The translations under genes were made by a program, and so were the position numbers. A DNA stretch of 19,144 nucleotides from contig AEPI01000012.1 in assembly GCA_000193795.2 (NCBI GenBank), positions 1-19,144 of the forward strand, written 5' to 3'. This stretch comes from Neisseria lactamica NS19. Its GTDB lineage: Bacteria; Pseudomonadota; Gammaproteobacteria; Burkholderiales; Neisseriaceae. Below, piece by piece: positions 1 to 6,435 of this stretch (positions are counted from its first letter, which is position 1; each line of letters begins with the position of its first letter). The notes under the pieces are model-generated. The model searched no databases. It was not told the DNA's origin and saw only the letters and a list, made by a program, of their open reading frames with translations.

Positions 1-26
1 AAAAACCAGCGGCCGGCTGGTTTTTT
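1..26. terminator. Bidirectional intrinsic terminator downstream of fba
   Basis: A 10-bp perfect inverted repeat (1-10 with 16-25, loop 11-15) is flanked by A5 on the left and T6 on the right, so it can end transcription on either strand. On the minus strand it lies about 60 nt after the fba stop codon. On the plus strand it would serve a gene outside the window. The left edge is cut by the window start. Confidence 0.75.
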
Positions 27-84
27 GTTGGGCGGGATTCGGATAAGGGGCGGCTGCCGCTCTTTCTGATTTCCGGCCGGGCGG

Positions 85-1149
85 TTATTTGACGATTTGG
101 TTCAATTCGCCCTTGGCATAACGGCTTGCCATTTTTTCCAAGGAAACCGGTTTGATTTTGCCTGCCTGACCTTCGCAGCCGAACGCAAGATAGCGGTCGA
201 GGCAGATTTGTTTCATCGCTTCGATGGTTTTGCTCAAATATTTGCGCGGGTCGAAGTCGGACGGGTTTTCGGCAAGGTAGCGGCGTACCGCGCCGGTGGA
301 GGCGAGGCGCAGGTCGGTGTCGATGTTGACTTTGCGCACGCCGTGTTTGATGCCTTCGACGATTTCTTCAACCGGCACGCCGTAGGTTTCGCCGATATTG
401 CCGCCGTATTCGTTGATGACTTTCAGCCATTCTTGCGGAACGGAGCTGGAGCCGTGCATCACGATGTGTGTATTGGGCAGGGCTTGGTGGATTTCTTTGA
501 TGCGGTCGATACGCAATACGTCGCCTGTGGGCGGACGGGTGAATTTGTATGCGCCGTGGCTGGTGCCGACGGCAATCGCCAATGCGTCAACGCCGGTATC
601 TTTAACGAAACGTACGGCATCTTCAACGCTGGTCAGCATTTGGTCGTGGGAAAGTTTGCCCGCTGCTCCGATGCCGTCTTCTTCGCCGGCTTCGCCGGTT
701 TCGAGGTTGCCCAATACGCCGATTTCGCCTTCGACAGACACGCCGCAGGCGTGGGAGAAATTAACGACGGTACGGGTGGCGTTGACGTTGTATTCGTAAG
801 AAGAAGGGGTTTTGCCGTCTTCGAGCAGCGAGCCGTCCATCATTACCGAAGAAAAACCCAGTTGGATGGAGCGTTGGCATACATCAGGAGATGCGCCGTG
901 GTCTTGGTGCATCACGACGGGGATGTGCGGGAATTCTTCGACAGCCGCCAGAATCAGGTGGCGCAAAAACGGCGCGCCCGCGTATTTGCGCGCGCCGGCG
1001 GATGCTTGGACGATGACGGGGGCGTCGACTTGGTCGGCGGCTTCCATAATGGCGCGCATTTGTTCGAGGTTGTTGACGTTGAACGCGGGCAGGCCGTAGC
1101 TGTTTTCGGCGGCGTGGTCGAGCAGTTGGCGCATAGATACGAGTGCCAT
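85..1149 (-). CDS. fba: Fructose-bisphosphate aldolase, class II
   Basis: This 354-residue cytosolic metalloenzyme interconverts fructose 1,6-bisphosphate with dihydroxyacetone phosphate and glyceraldehyde 3-phosphate in glycolysis and gluconeogenesis. The class II signature HQDHGAS is at residues 81-87, giving catalytic Asp83 and zinc ligand His84. Further zinc ligands fit His198 (GTSHGAYKF) and His232 (MHGSSSVP), and NIDTD near 275-279 is the phosphate/substrate region. Length fits the long class IIB-like proteobacterial form. The ATG is preceded by AAGGAG six bases upstream (1156-1161), which fixes the start. The gene is divergent from xerC and stands alone on its strand here. Nothing is missing or truncated. 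Identity is very secure; whether the symbol used is fba, fbaA or cbbA varies. Confidence 0.97.
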   Translation of the reverse strand: MALVSMRQLLDHAAENSYGLPAFNVNNLEQMRAIMEAADQVDAPVIVQASAGARKYAGAPFLRHLILAAVEEFPHIPVVMHQDHGASPDVCQRSIQLGFSSVMMDGSLLEDGKTPSSYEYNVNATRTVVNFSHACGVSVEGEIGVLGNLETGEAGEEDGIGAAGKLSHDQMLTSVEDAVRFVKDTGVDALAIAVGTSHGAYKFTRPPTGDVLRIDRIKEIHQALPNTHIVMHGSSSVPQEWLKVINEYGGNIGETYGVPVEEIVEGIKHGVRKVNIDTDLRLASTGAVRRYLAENPSDFDPRKYLSKTIEAMKQICLDRYLAFGCEGQAGKIKPVSLEKMASRYAKGELNQIVK

Positions 1150-1184
1150 TTTTGTCTCCTTGGACAGTGGGGTAGATAAGGCGG

Positions 1185-1213
1185 ATTATAATGTTTTTTA
1201 CGGCGGAAAACTA
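1185..1213 (-). promoter_or_regulatory. Candidate fba promoter
   Basis: On the minus strand a perfect TATAAT (plus 1185-1190) lies 35 bp upstream of the fba start, with a poor -35 candidate TAGTTT (1208-1213) at 17-bp spacing. The same bases form the palindrome ATTATAAT, so a TATAAT also reads on the plus strand (1187-1192) toward xerC. Confidence 0.45.
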
Positions 1214-1253
1214 TGGGCGGCCGCACCGGCGCGGGCAGGCGGGCAGTGCGGTT

Positions 1254-1262
1254 TGTGATAAT
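1254..1262 (+). promoter_or_regulatory. Candidate xerC extended -10
   Basis: TGTGATAAT is an extended -10 (TGn before GATAAT, 1257-1262). It would place the transcript start about 30 nt before the xerC ATG. No good -35 is visible, so this is a weak prediction; the TATAAT at 1187-1192 is the alternative. Confidence 0.35.
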
Positions 1263-1299
1263 ATCCCCGTTGTTTTTTGAGGTCGGACAGGGGGCGGGG

Positions 1300-2217
1300 A
1301 TGAATCCGGACGGGTTTGCGGCGCATCGGGAAGATTATTTGGCAAACATTGCGCGCGAGGGGAAGTCGGCACACACGGTTGCGGCATACCGGCGCGATTT
1401 GGAAGAACTGTTTGCGCTGTTGGCACAAATGCCGTCTGAAGATGAAGGCGGCGTGCCGCAGGATTTGTCGCGCCGCGATTTTACGGCGGCGTTGCGGCGG
1501 CTGTCGCAGCGCGGTTTGAATGCGCGGACGCTGGCGCGCAAGCTGTCGTCTTGGCGGCAGTATTGCGCCTGGCTGGTCAAACGCGGGCTGATGAGCACCG
1601 ACCCGGCCGCAGGCATCCGGCCGCCGAAGCAGCCGCAACGCATCCCCAAGGCGCTGCCCCAGGAATGGCTGAACCGGATGCTGGATTTGCCCGTAAATGG
1701 CGAAGATGCGTTGGCGGTGCGCGACCACGCACTGTTCGAACTGATGTACGGCAGCGGTTTGCGTGTGAGTGAAATACACGGCTTGAATGCGGATGATGTA
1801 TATTTGGACGAGGCGTGGGTGCACGTTACCGGCAAAGGAAGAAAACAACGCCAAGTCCCGCTGACCGGGAAAAGCGTAGAAGCTTTAAAAAACTATCTGC
1901 CGCTGCGTCAGACGGCATCGGACGGCAAAGCCCTGTTTACCGGCAGGAACGGCACGCGGCTGAGCCAACGCCAAATCCAAAAACGTTTGGCGCAATGGGC
2001 GATGCAAAACGGCGACGGCAGGCACGTTTCGCCGCATATGATGCGCCACAGCTATGCCGGACACCTGTTGCAGGCTTCGCGCGACATCCGGGCGGTGCAG
2101 GAGCTGCTCGGGCACAGCAGCCTTTCGACCACGCAGATTTACACCAAACTCGATTTCGACCACATCGCCCGCCTGTATGACGAAGCCCATCCGCGCGCCA
2201 AGCGGCAGGAAAAATAA
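1300..2217 (+). CDS. xerC: Site-specific tyrosine recombinase XerC
   Basis: With XerD, this 305-residue cytosolic recombinase resolves chromosome dimers at dif. Residues about 1-95 form the SAM-like core-binding domain and about 115-295 the catalytic domain. The full catalytic set is present: Arg155 (GSGLRVSE), Lys179 (TGKGRK), His246 and Arg249 (PHMMRH), His272 (LLGHSSLSTTQIY) and nucleophile Tyr281. The ending QIYTKLDF resembles XerC rather than XerD. The frame stays open upstream to 1213, but family length and the G-rich ribosome site (about 1289-1298) favour the ATG at 1300. A 12-mer DUS at 1429-1440 is read as Met-Pro-Ser-Glu (residues 44-47) in a loop of the N-terminal domain. dxs follows after 82 bp on the same strand, but has its own promoter candidate. 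Confidence 0.94.
   Translation: MNPDGFAAHREDYLANIAREGKSAHTVAAYRRDLEELFALLAQMPSEDEGGVPQDLSRRDFTAALRRLSQRGLNARTLARKLSSWRQYCAWLVKRGLMSTDPAAGIRPPKQPQRIPKALPQEWLNRMLDLPVNGEDALAVRDHALFELMYGSGLRVSEIHGLNADDVYLDEAWVHVTGKGRKQRQVPLTGKSVEALKNYLPLRQTASDGKALFTGRNGTRLSQRQIQKRLAQWAMQNGDGRHVSPHMMRHSYAGHLLQASRDIRAVQELLGHSSLSTTQIYTKLDFDHIARLYDEAHPRAKRQEK
1431..1440 (+). other. DUS inside xerC
   Basis: Exact GCCGTCTGAA preceded by AT (12-mer form). It is in frame and encodes Pro-Ser-Glu within the N-terminal domain of XerC. Confidence 0.9.
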
Positions 2218-2256
2218 TCCCCGGCAAAATCAGCCGTCAGCCCCGCGTGCTTGATA

Positions 2257-2262
2257 TATAAT
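2257..2262 (+). promoter_or_regulatory. Candidate dxs -10 box
   Basis: Perfect TATAAT 37 bp before the dxs ATG; the -35 region (about 2234-2239) is poor. An 11-bp direct repeat AATCAGCCGTC occurs at 2228-2238 and 2260-2270, the second copy overlapping the end of the -10. The leader is A-rich (AAAAAAGA before the ATG) with no strong Shine-Dalgarno. Confidence 0.5.
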
Positions 2263-2299
2263 CAGCCGTCGCACCCGGACGATATAAAAAAGACACATT

Positions 2300-4225
2300 A
2301 TGAACCCAAGCCCCTTACTCGATTTAATTGACAATCCGCAAGATTTGCGTTTGCTCGGCAAAAAACAATTACCGCAGCTTGCCGCCGAATTGCGCGGATT
2401 CCTGTTGGATTCCGTCGGGCAGACCGGCGGTCATTTCGCCAGCAATCTGGGCGCGGTCGAGCTGACCATCGCCCTGCACTATGTTTACAACACGCCCGAA
2501 GATAAATTGGTTTGGGATGTCGGGCATCAGAGTTATCCGCACAAAATCCTCACCGGCCGCAAAAACCAGATGCACACGATGCGCCAATACGGCGGCTTGG
2601 CGGGTTTTCCGAAACGTTGCGAGTCGGAATACGACGCGTTCGGCGTGGGGCATTCGTCCACTTCCATCGGCGCGGCGTTGGGTATGGCGGCGGCAGACAA
2701 ACTCTTGGGCAGCGACCGCCGCAGCGTCGCCATTATCGGCGACGGCGCGATGACGGCGGGACAGGCGTTTGAAGCCTTAAATTGCGCGGGCGATATGGAT
2801 GTGGATCTGCTGGTCGTCCTCAACGACAACGAAATGTCGATTTCCCCCAACGTCGGCGCGCTGCCGAAATACCTCGCCAGCAACGTCGTGCGCGATATGC
2901 ACGGGCTGTTGAGTACCGTCAAAGCGCAAACGGGCAGGGTATTAGACAAAATACCCGGCGCGATGGAGCTTGCCCAAAAAGTCGAACACAAAATCAAAAC
3001 CCTTGCCGAAGAAGCCGAACACGCCAAACAATCGCTGTCTTTGTTTGAAAACTTCGGCTTCCGCTACACAGGCCCCGTGGACGGTCATAATGTCGAAAAC
3101 CTGGTCGATGTGTTGGAAGACTTGCGCGGACGCAAAGGGCCGCAACTGCTGCACGTCATCACCAAAAAAGGCAACGGCTACAAACTCGCCGAAAACGATC
3201 CCGTCAAATACCACGCCGTCGCCAAGCTGCCCAAAGACGTTTCAGACGGCCTCAAAACCGCAACGCCGTCTGAAAAAGAAAACAAGCCCGCCGCCAAGCC
3301 GACTTATACGCAGGTGTTCGGCAAATGGCTGTGCGACCGGGCGGCGGCGGACGAGCGTTTGGTCGCCATCACGCCCGCGATGCGCGAGGGCAGCGGCTTG
3401 GTTGAGTTTGAACGACGATTCCCCGGCCGTTATTTCGATGTCGGTATTGCCGAGCAGCACGCCGTAACCTTTGCCGGCGGTTTGGCTTGCGAAGGCATGA
3501 AGCCCGTCGTGGCGATTTATTCCACATTTTTACAACGCGCCTACGACCAACTGGTGCACGACATCGCCCTGCAAAACCTGCCCGTTTTGTTTGCCGTCGA
3601 CCGTGCGGGCATCGTCGGCGCGGATGGCCCGACCCACGCCGGTCTGTACGATTTGAGCTTCTTGCGCTGCGTGCCGAACATGATTGTCGCCGCGCCGAGC
3701 GATGAAAACGAATGCCGTCTGTTGCTCTCAACCTGCTATCAGGCAGACGCGCCCGCCGCCGTCCGTTATCCGCGCGGCACGGGTACGGGCGCGCCCGTTT
3801 CAGACGGCCTCGAAACCGTGGAAATCGGCAAAGGCATTATCCGCCGCGAAGGTGGGAAAACCGCCTTCATCGCCTTCGGCAGCATGGTCGCCCCCGCATT
3901 GGAAGTTGCCGAAAAACTGAACGCCACCGTCGCCGATATGCGCTTCGTCAAACCGATAGACGAGGAACTCATCGTCCGCCTCGCCCGAAGCCACGACTAC
4001 ATCGTTACCGCCGAAGAAAACGCCGGACAAGGCGGCGCCGGCGGCGCGGTGCTGGAAGTATTGGCGAAACACGGCATCTGCAAACCCGTTTTGCTTTTGG
4101 GCGTTGCCGATACCGTAACCGGACACGGCGACCCGAAAAAACTGTTGGACGATTTGGGTTTGAGTGCCGAAGCGGTGGAACGGCGTGTGCGCGCGTGGCT
4201 GTCGGATCGGGACGCGGCAAACTAA
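2300..4225 (+). CDS. dxs: 1-deoxy-D-xylulose-5-phosphate synthase
   Basis: This thiamine-diphosphate enzyme condenses pyruvate with glyceraldehyde 3-phosphate to make DXP, the first step of the MEP isoprenoid pathway and a precursor for thiamine and pyridoxal phosphate. The protein has 641 residues. His45 (GGHFASNLG) matches the substrate-contact His of the family, GDGA at 147-150 and the Asn about 30 residues later (LNDNEMS) form the ThDP/metal site, and Glu385 (GIAEQHAVTF) is the cofactor-activating Glu. Compared with the E. coli numbering I recall (His49, Glu370), the stretch between these residues is about 19 longer. The extra length fits residues about 314-335, where an inverted DUS pair is read as VSDGLKT and TPSE. 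A further DUS encodes VSDGLET near 500-506. Two terminators follow the stop. Confidence 0.97.
   Translation: MNPSPLLDLIDNPQDLRLLGKKQLPQLAAELRGFLLDSVGQTGGHFASNLGAVELTIALHYVYNTPEDKLVWDVGHQSYPHKILTGRKNQMHTMRQYGGLAGFPKRCESEYDAFGVGHSSTSIGAALGMAAADKLLGSDRRSVAIIGDGAMTAGQAFEALNCAGDMDVDLLVVLNDNEMSISPNVGALPKYLASNVVRDMHGLLSTVKAQTGRVLDKIPGAMELAQKVEHKIKTLAEEAEHAKQSLSLFENFGFRYTGPVDGHNVENLVDVLEDLRGRKGPQLLHVITKKGNGYKLAENDPVKYHAVAKLPKDVSDGLKTATPSEKENKPAAKPTYTQVFGKWLCDRAAADERLVAITPAMREGSGLVEFERRFPGRYFDVGIAEQHAVTFAGGLACEGMKPVVAIYSTFLQRAYDQLVHDIALQNLPVLFAVDRAGIVGADGPTHAGLYDLSFLRCVPNMIVAAPSDENECRLLLSTCYQADAPAAVRYPRGTGTGAPVSDGLETVEIGKGIIRREGGKTAFIAFGSMVAPALEVAEKLNATVADMRFVKPIDEELIVRLARSHDYIVTAEENAGQGGAGGAVLEVLAKHGICKPVLLLGVADTVTGHGDPKKLLDDLGLSAEAVERRVRAWLSDRDAAN
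3241..3274. repeat. Inverted DUS pair inside dxs linker
   Basis: TTCAGACGGC (3241-3250; 12-mer form AGGCCGTCTGAA on the minus strand) and GCCGTCTGAA (3265-3274) face each other across 14 bp. They lie in the region coding for the linker between the N-terminal ThDP domain and the central domain of Dxs. Both are in frame with no stop. Confidence 0.85.
3799..3808 (-). other. DUS inside dxs
   Basis: Exact TTCAGACGGC, extended to the AG 12-mer form (AGGCCGTCTGAA on the minus strand). It encodes part of VSDGLET at a surface-like, low-conservation stretch of Dxs. Confidence 0.85.
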
Positions 4226-4302
4226 ACCGCCTGACCGCGCCGCCGTTATCGGGCTGCGTTTTTAAACGGCGTTTGTTTCTGCGGTCGGTTTCTATTGCAA
4301 CC

Positions 4303-4340
4303 CCGCCGCCGGCAGGAACGGTTCGGGCGGCGGTTTTTTT
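4303..4340 (+). terminator. dxs intrinsic terminator
   Basis: The 8-bp GC stem CCGCCGCC / GGCGGCGG (4303-4310 with 4326-4333, 15-nt loop) is followed directly by T7 (4334-4340). It lies 78 bp after the dxs stop and is oriented for dxs. Confidence 0.75.
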
Positions 4341-4370
4341 GGTGCGATGCCGTCTGACCCGATACAAGGC

Positions 4371-4415
4371 AAAAATGCCGTCTGAAACCTGATTCCGGCT
4401 TCAGACGGCATTTTT
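4371..4415. terminator. DUS-pair bidirectional terminator, dxs/miaB
   Basis: A 16-bp perfect inverted repeat, 4371-4386 with 4400-4415, contains two 12-mer DUS and has A5 on the left and T5 on the right. It sits 13 bp after the miaB stop on the minus strand and is a second barrier for dxs on the plus strand. A near-DUS (GCCGTCTGAC, 4349-4358) lies just upstream. Confidence 0.88.
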
Positions 4416-4428
4416 GCGGCGGGGAAAA

Positions 4429-5757
4429 TCAAATGCTGATGGTTTTGCCGCGCAGGGAGAAGGTGTAGGCCTCGGTGATTTCCAAATCGATCATTTGGTT
4501 GATCATATCGGGCGTGCCGGTAAAGTTGACGACGCGGTTGTTGGCGGTACGGGCTTGCAGTTGGTCGGGGTCTTTTTTGGAGATACCTTCGACCAGGCAG
4601 CGTTGAACCGTGCCGACCATGGTTTGGTTGATGCGGGCGGTCTCGGCTTCGATGACTTCGTTCAAGGCTTCGAGGCGGCGCACTTTTTCTTCGTGCGGGG
4701 TGTCGTCCGGCAGGTTGGCGGCAGGCGTGCCGGGGCGCGGACTGTAAATAAAGACGAAGCTCAAGTCGAAGGCGATGTCTTTGACCAGTTTCAAGGTTTG
4801 CTCGAACTCGCGTTCGGTCTCGCCCGGGAAGCCGACGATAAAGTCGGAGCTGAGGCACAAATCAGGACGGATGGCGCGCAGTTTGCGGATGATGGATTTG
4901 TATTCCAAGGCGGTGTAGCCGCGTTTCATCGCGCTCAATACGCGGTCGGAACCGCTTTGAATCGGCAGGTGCAGGTGGGAAACCAGCTTCGGCAGGTCGC
5001 GGTAGCACTCGATAATCGCGTCGGTAAATTCGCGCGGATGGCTGGTGGTAAAGCGCATACGTTCGATGCCGGGGATTTCGTGGACGATACGCAACAAAGT
5101 GGCAAAGTCGCAGATTTCGCCGTTTTCCATTTCGCCGCGATAGGCGTTGACGTTTTGACCTAAGAGGTTGATTTCTTTCACGCCTTGCTGCGCCAAGCCG
5201 GCAATCTCGGTCAATACGTCGTTGAGCGGGCGGGAAAACTCTTCGCCGCGCGTGTAGGGGACGACGCAAAATGAACAGTATTTGGAACAGCCTTCCATAA
5301 TCGACACGAATGCCGCGCCGCCTTCGACGCGGGCGGGCGGCAGATGGTCGAATTTTTCGATTTCGGGAAAGGAAATATCGACTTGCGACAGCCCGCTGGT
5401 TTCTTTATCGACAATCATTTTGGGCAGGCGGTGCAGCGTTTGCGGGCCGAAAACCACGTCCACATAAGGCGCGCGTTTGATGATGTTTTCGCCTTCTTGC
5501 GAGGCGACGCAGCCGGCCACGCCGATGATGAGGTCGGGATTTTTTTCTTTGAGCGGGCGCACGCGTCCCAAGTCGGAGAAAACTTTTTCCTGCGCTTTTT
5601 CACGCACGGAGCAGGTGTTGAACAAGATGATGTCGGCTTCGTCGGCTTGGGTAACCTGCTCGATGCCGCCGTGTTCTTCGGCGAGGACGGCAAGCATTTT
5701 TTCGCTGTCGTACTCGTTCATTTGGCAACCGAAGGTGCGGATAAATACTTTTTTCAT
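4429..5757 (-). CDS. miaB: tRNA-2-methylthio-N6-dimethylallyladenosine synthase
   Basis: MiaB is a radical SAM methylthiotransferase that adds a methylthio group to i6A37 of tRNAs reading UNN codons. The protein has 442 residues. Cys11, Cys49 and Cys83 of the N-terminal domain hold the second Fe-S cluster, and CSKYCSFC (Cys157, Cys161, Cys164) is the radical SAM C-x3-C-x2-C motif. The last 60 or so residues look like a TRAM RNA-binding domain. The frame stays open upstream to about 6150, but the family N-terminus MKKVFIRTFGCQMN fixes the start at 5757. The Shine-Dalgarno is weak (GAGAAAG, about 10 nt upstream). The promoter appears to lie at 5858-5884, with a terminator-like DUS hairpin in the leader. 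No partner gene is cotranscribed here. Confidence 0.96.
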   Translation of the reverse strand: MKKVFIRTFGCQMNEYDSEKMLAVLAEEHGGIEQVTQADEADIILFNTCSVREKAQEKVFSDLGRVRPLKEKNPDLIIGVAGCVASQEGENIIKRAPYVDVVFGPQTLHRLPKMIVDKETSGLSQVDISFPEIEKFDHLPPARVEGGAAFVSIMEGCSKYCSFCVVPYTRGEEFSRPLNDVLTEIAGLAQQGVKEINLLGQNVNAYRGEMENGEICDFATLLRIVHEIPGIERMRFTTSHPREFTDAIIECYRDLPKLVSHLHLPIQSGSDRVLSAMKRGYTALEYKSIIRKLRAIRPDLCLSSDFIVGFPGETEREFEQTLKLVKDIAFDLSFVFIYSPRPGTPAANLPDDTPHEEKVRRLEALNEVIEAETARINQTMVGTVQRCLVEGISKKDPDQLQARTANNRVVNFTGTPDMINQMIDLEITEAYTFSLRGKTISI

Positions 5758-5811
5758 GGTTTGTGTCTTTCTCAGGCAGCCGTAATCGCGGGGCTGATTG
5801 TTGTCGGAATG

Positions 5812-5847
5812 AAAAAATTTCAGACGGCATGACGGTGCCGTCTGAAA
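5812..5847 (-). promoter_or_regulatory. DUS hairpin with U-tract in miaB leader
   Basis: A 12-bp stem (5818-5829 with 5836-5847, 6-nt loop) contains two DUS. Read on the minus strand, the stem is followed at once by T6 (plus 5812-5817), the form of an intrinsic terminator pointing at miaB. It lies between the best miaB promoter (5858-5884) and the miaB start codon, with no other gene upstream on that strand to terminate. It may attenuate miaB or may simply be a DUS pair; the sequence alone cannot decide. Confidence 0.6.
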
Positions 5848-5857
5848 ATCGGTGCGG

Positions 5858-5884
5858 ATTATAGCACGATGCGGGTTTTGTAAA
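5858..5884 (-). promoter_or_regulatory. miaB promoter
   Basis: On the minus strand TGCTATAAT forms an extended -10 (TATAAT at plus 5858-5863). TTTACA (5879-5884) is a 5/6 match to the -35 box, with short 15-bp spacing. It is the best promoter-like sequence I see in the window. Confidence 0.65.
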
Positions 5885-5928
5885 CAGAATATTGTTTTTA
5901 ATATGAATTTATCCGGTTTGGATGGCGG

Positions 5929-5934
5929 TATAAT
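5929..5934 (+). promoter_or_regulatory. Candidate lipoprotein gene -10
   Basis: Perfect TATAAT 24 bp before the ATG at 5959; the -35 region is poor (AATTTA). It would give a leader of only about 18 nt that still includes the GGAGG ribosome site (5949-5953). Confidence 0.5.
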
Positions 5935-5958
5935 GTTTGGCTTTAATGGGAGGTGTGT

Positions 5959-6372
5959 ATGAAACCGGTTGTATGGGCGGCATTGCTGCTGTGTGCGTGT
6001 ACCGGCAATTTCGGCGACAGGGAGCATCAGTTCCTGCGTGATCAGACGGAAGAAAAAATCGCACAAACGGTTGTTAAAGGCAAAACGACCCGGGCGGAGG
6101 TAGAGGCACGTTTCGGGAAGCGCAACCCTTTCGGCTGTTATGCCTATCATGAAGTCAGCCTGCCTATTTATAATTTTTTGCCGACCAATTTCATTTATAT
6201 GAAATCAGAACGCCGGCATTGGGAGTGGTGTGTGGATTACGACGGGGAGGGAGTCGTCCGGGACTACCGCTTTACACATAAAGTTGAAAAAGACGAGCGT
6301 TCCGTCATCCGGGATGCGGTTGACGTAATCCGCAAAGAAGCGGGTAAATCCTTGGCGAAACCTGAAAAATGA
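5959..6372 (+). CDS. Small lipoprotein, BamE/SmpA-like
   Basis: This 137-residue protein has a short signal peptide and a lipobox L-C-A-C, so it should be cleaved before Cys14 and lipid-anchored. Residues about 32-56 (KIAQTVVKGKTTRAEVEARFGK) have the pattern of SmpA/OmlA (BamE) proteins, G-x-T-x-x-E-V followed by F-G. BamE itself belongs to the outer-membrane protein assembly complex, but this protein is probably a paralogue and not BamE. The C-terminal 40 residues are charged and Lys-rich. The ATG at 5959 is chosen because GGAGG lies five bases upstream; a GTG two codons earlier is less likely. hemL follows after 63 bp on the same strand, with a possible promoter overlapping this gene's stop. 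I do not know its function. Confidence 0.8.
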   Translation: MKPVVWAALLLCACTGNFGDREHQFLRDQTEEKIAQTVVKGKTTRAEVEARFGKRNPFGCYAYHEVSLPIYNFLPTNFIYMKSERRHWEWCVDYDGEGVVRDYRFTHKVEKDERSVIRDAVDVIRKEAGKSLAKPEK

Positions 6373-6378
6373 TAAAAT
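6352..6378 (+). promoter_or_regulatory. Candidate hemL promoter
   Basis: The extended -10 TGATAAAAT (6370-6378) overlaps the TGA stop codon of the lipoprotein gene, and TTGGCG (6352-6357) could be a -35 at 15-bp spacing. If real, hemL can be transcribed independently of the lipoprotein gene. Confidence 0.4.
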
Positions 6379-6435
6379 GGCCTTTTCTGTTTCAGAACCT
6401 AAAACCTGCCTTTAGGATGGAATTTAAGGATATAT

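Noticed and set aside
97..1179. Long plus-strand open frame opposite fba
   Set aside because: It lies antisense to a complete aldolase gene, has no protein-like motifs and results from GC-rich codon use on the other strand.
1891..1918. Additional DUS in xerC (GTCAGACGGC)
   Set aside because: One mismatch from the 10-mer; counted only as a near-match.
5758..6150. N-terminal extension of miaB
   Set aside because: The frame is open, but it crosses the DUS hairpin and the promoters and would precede the conserved MiaB N-terminus; the translation has no family similarity.
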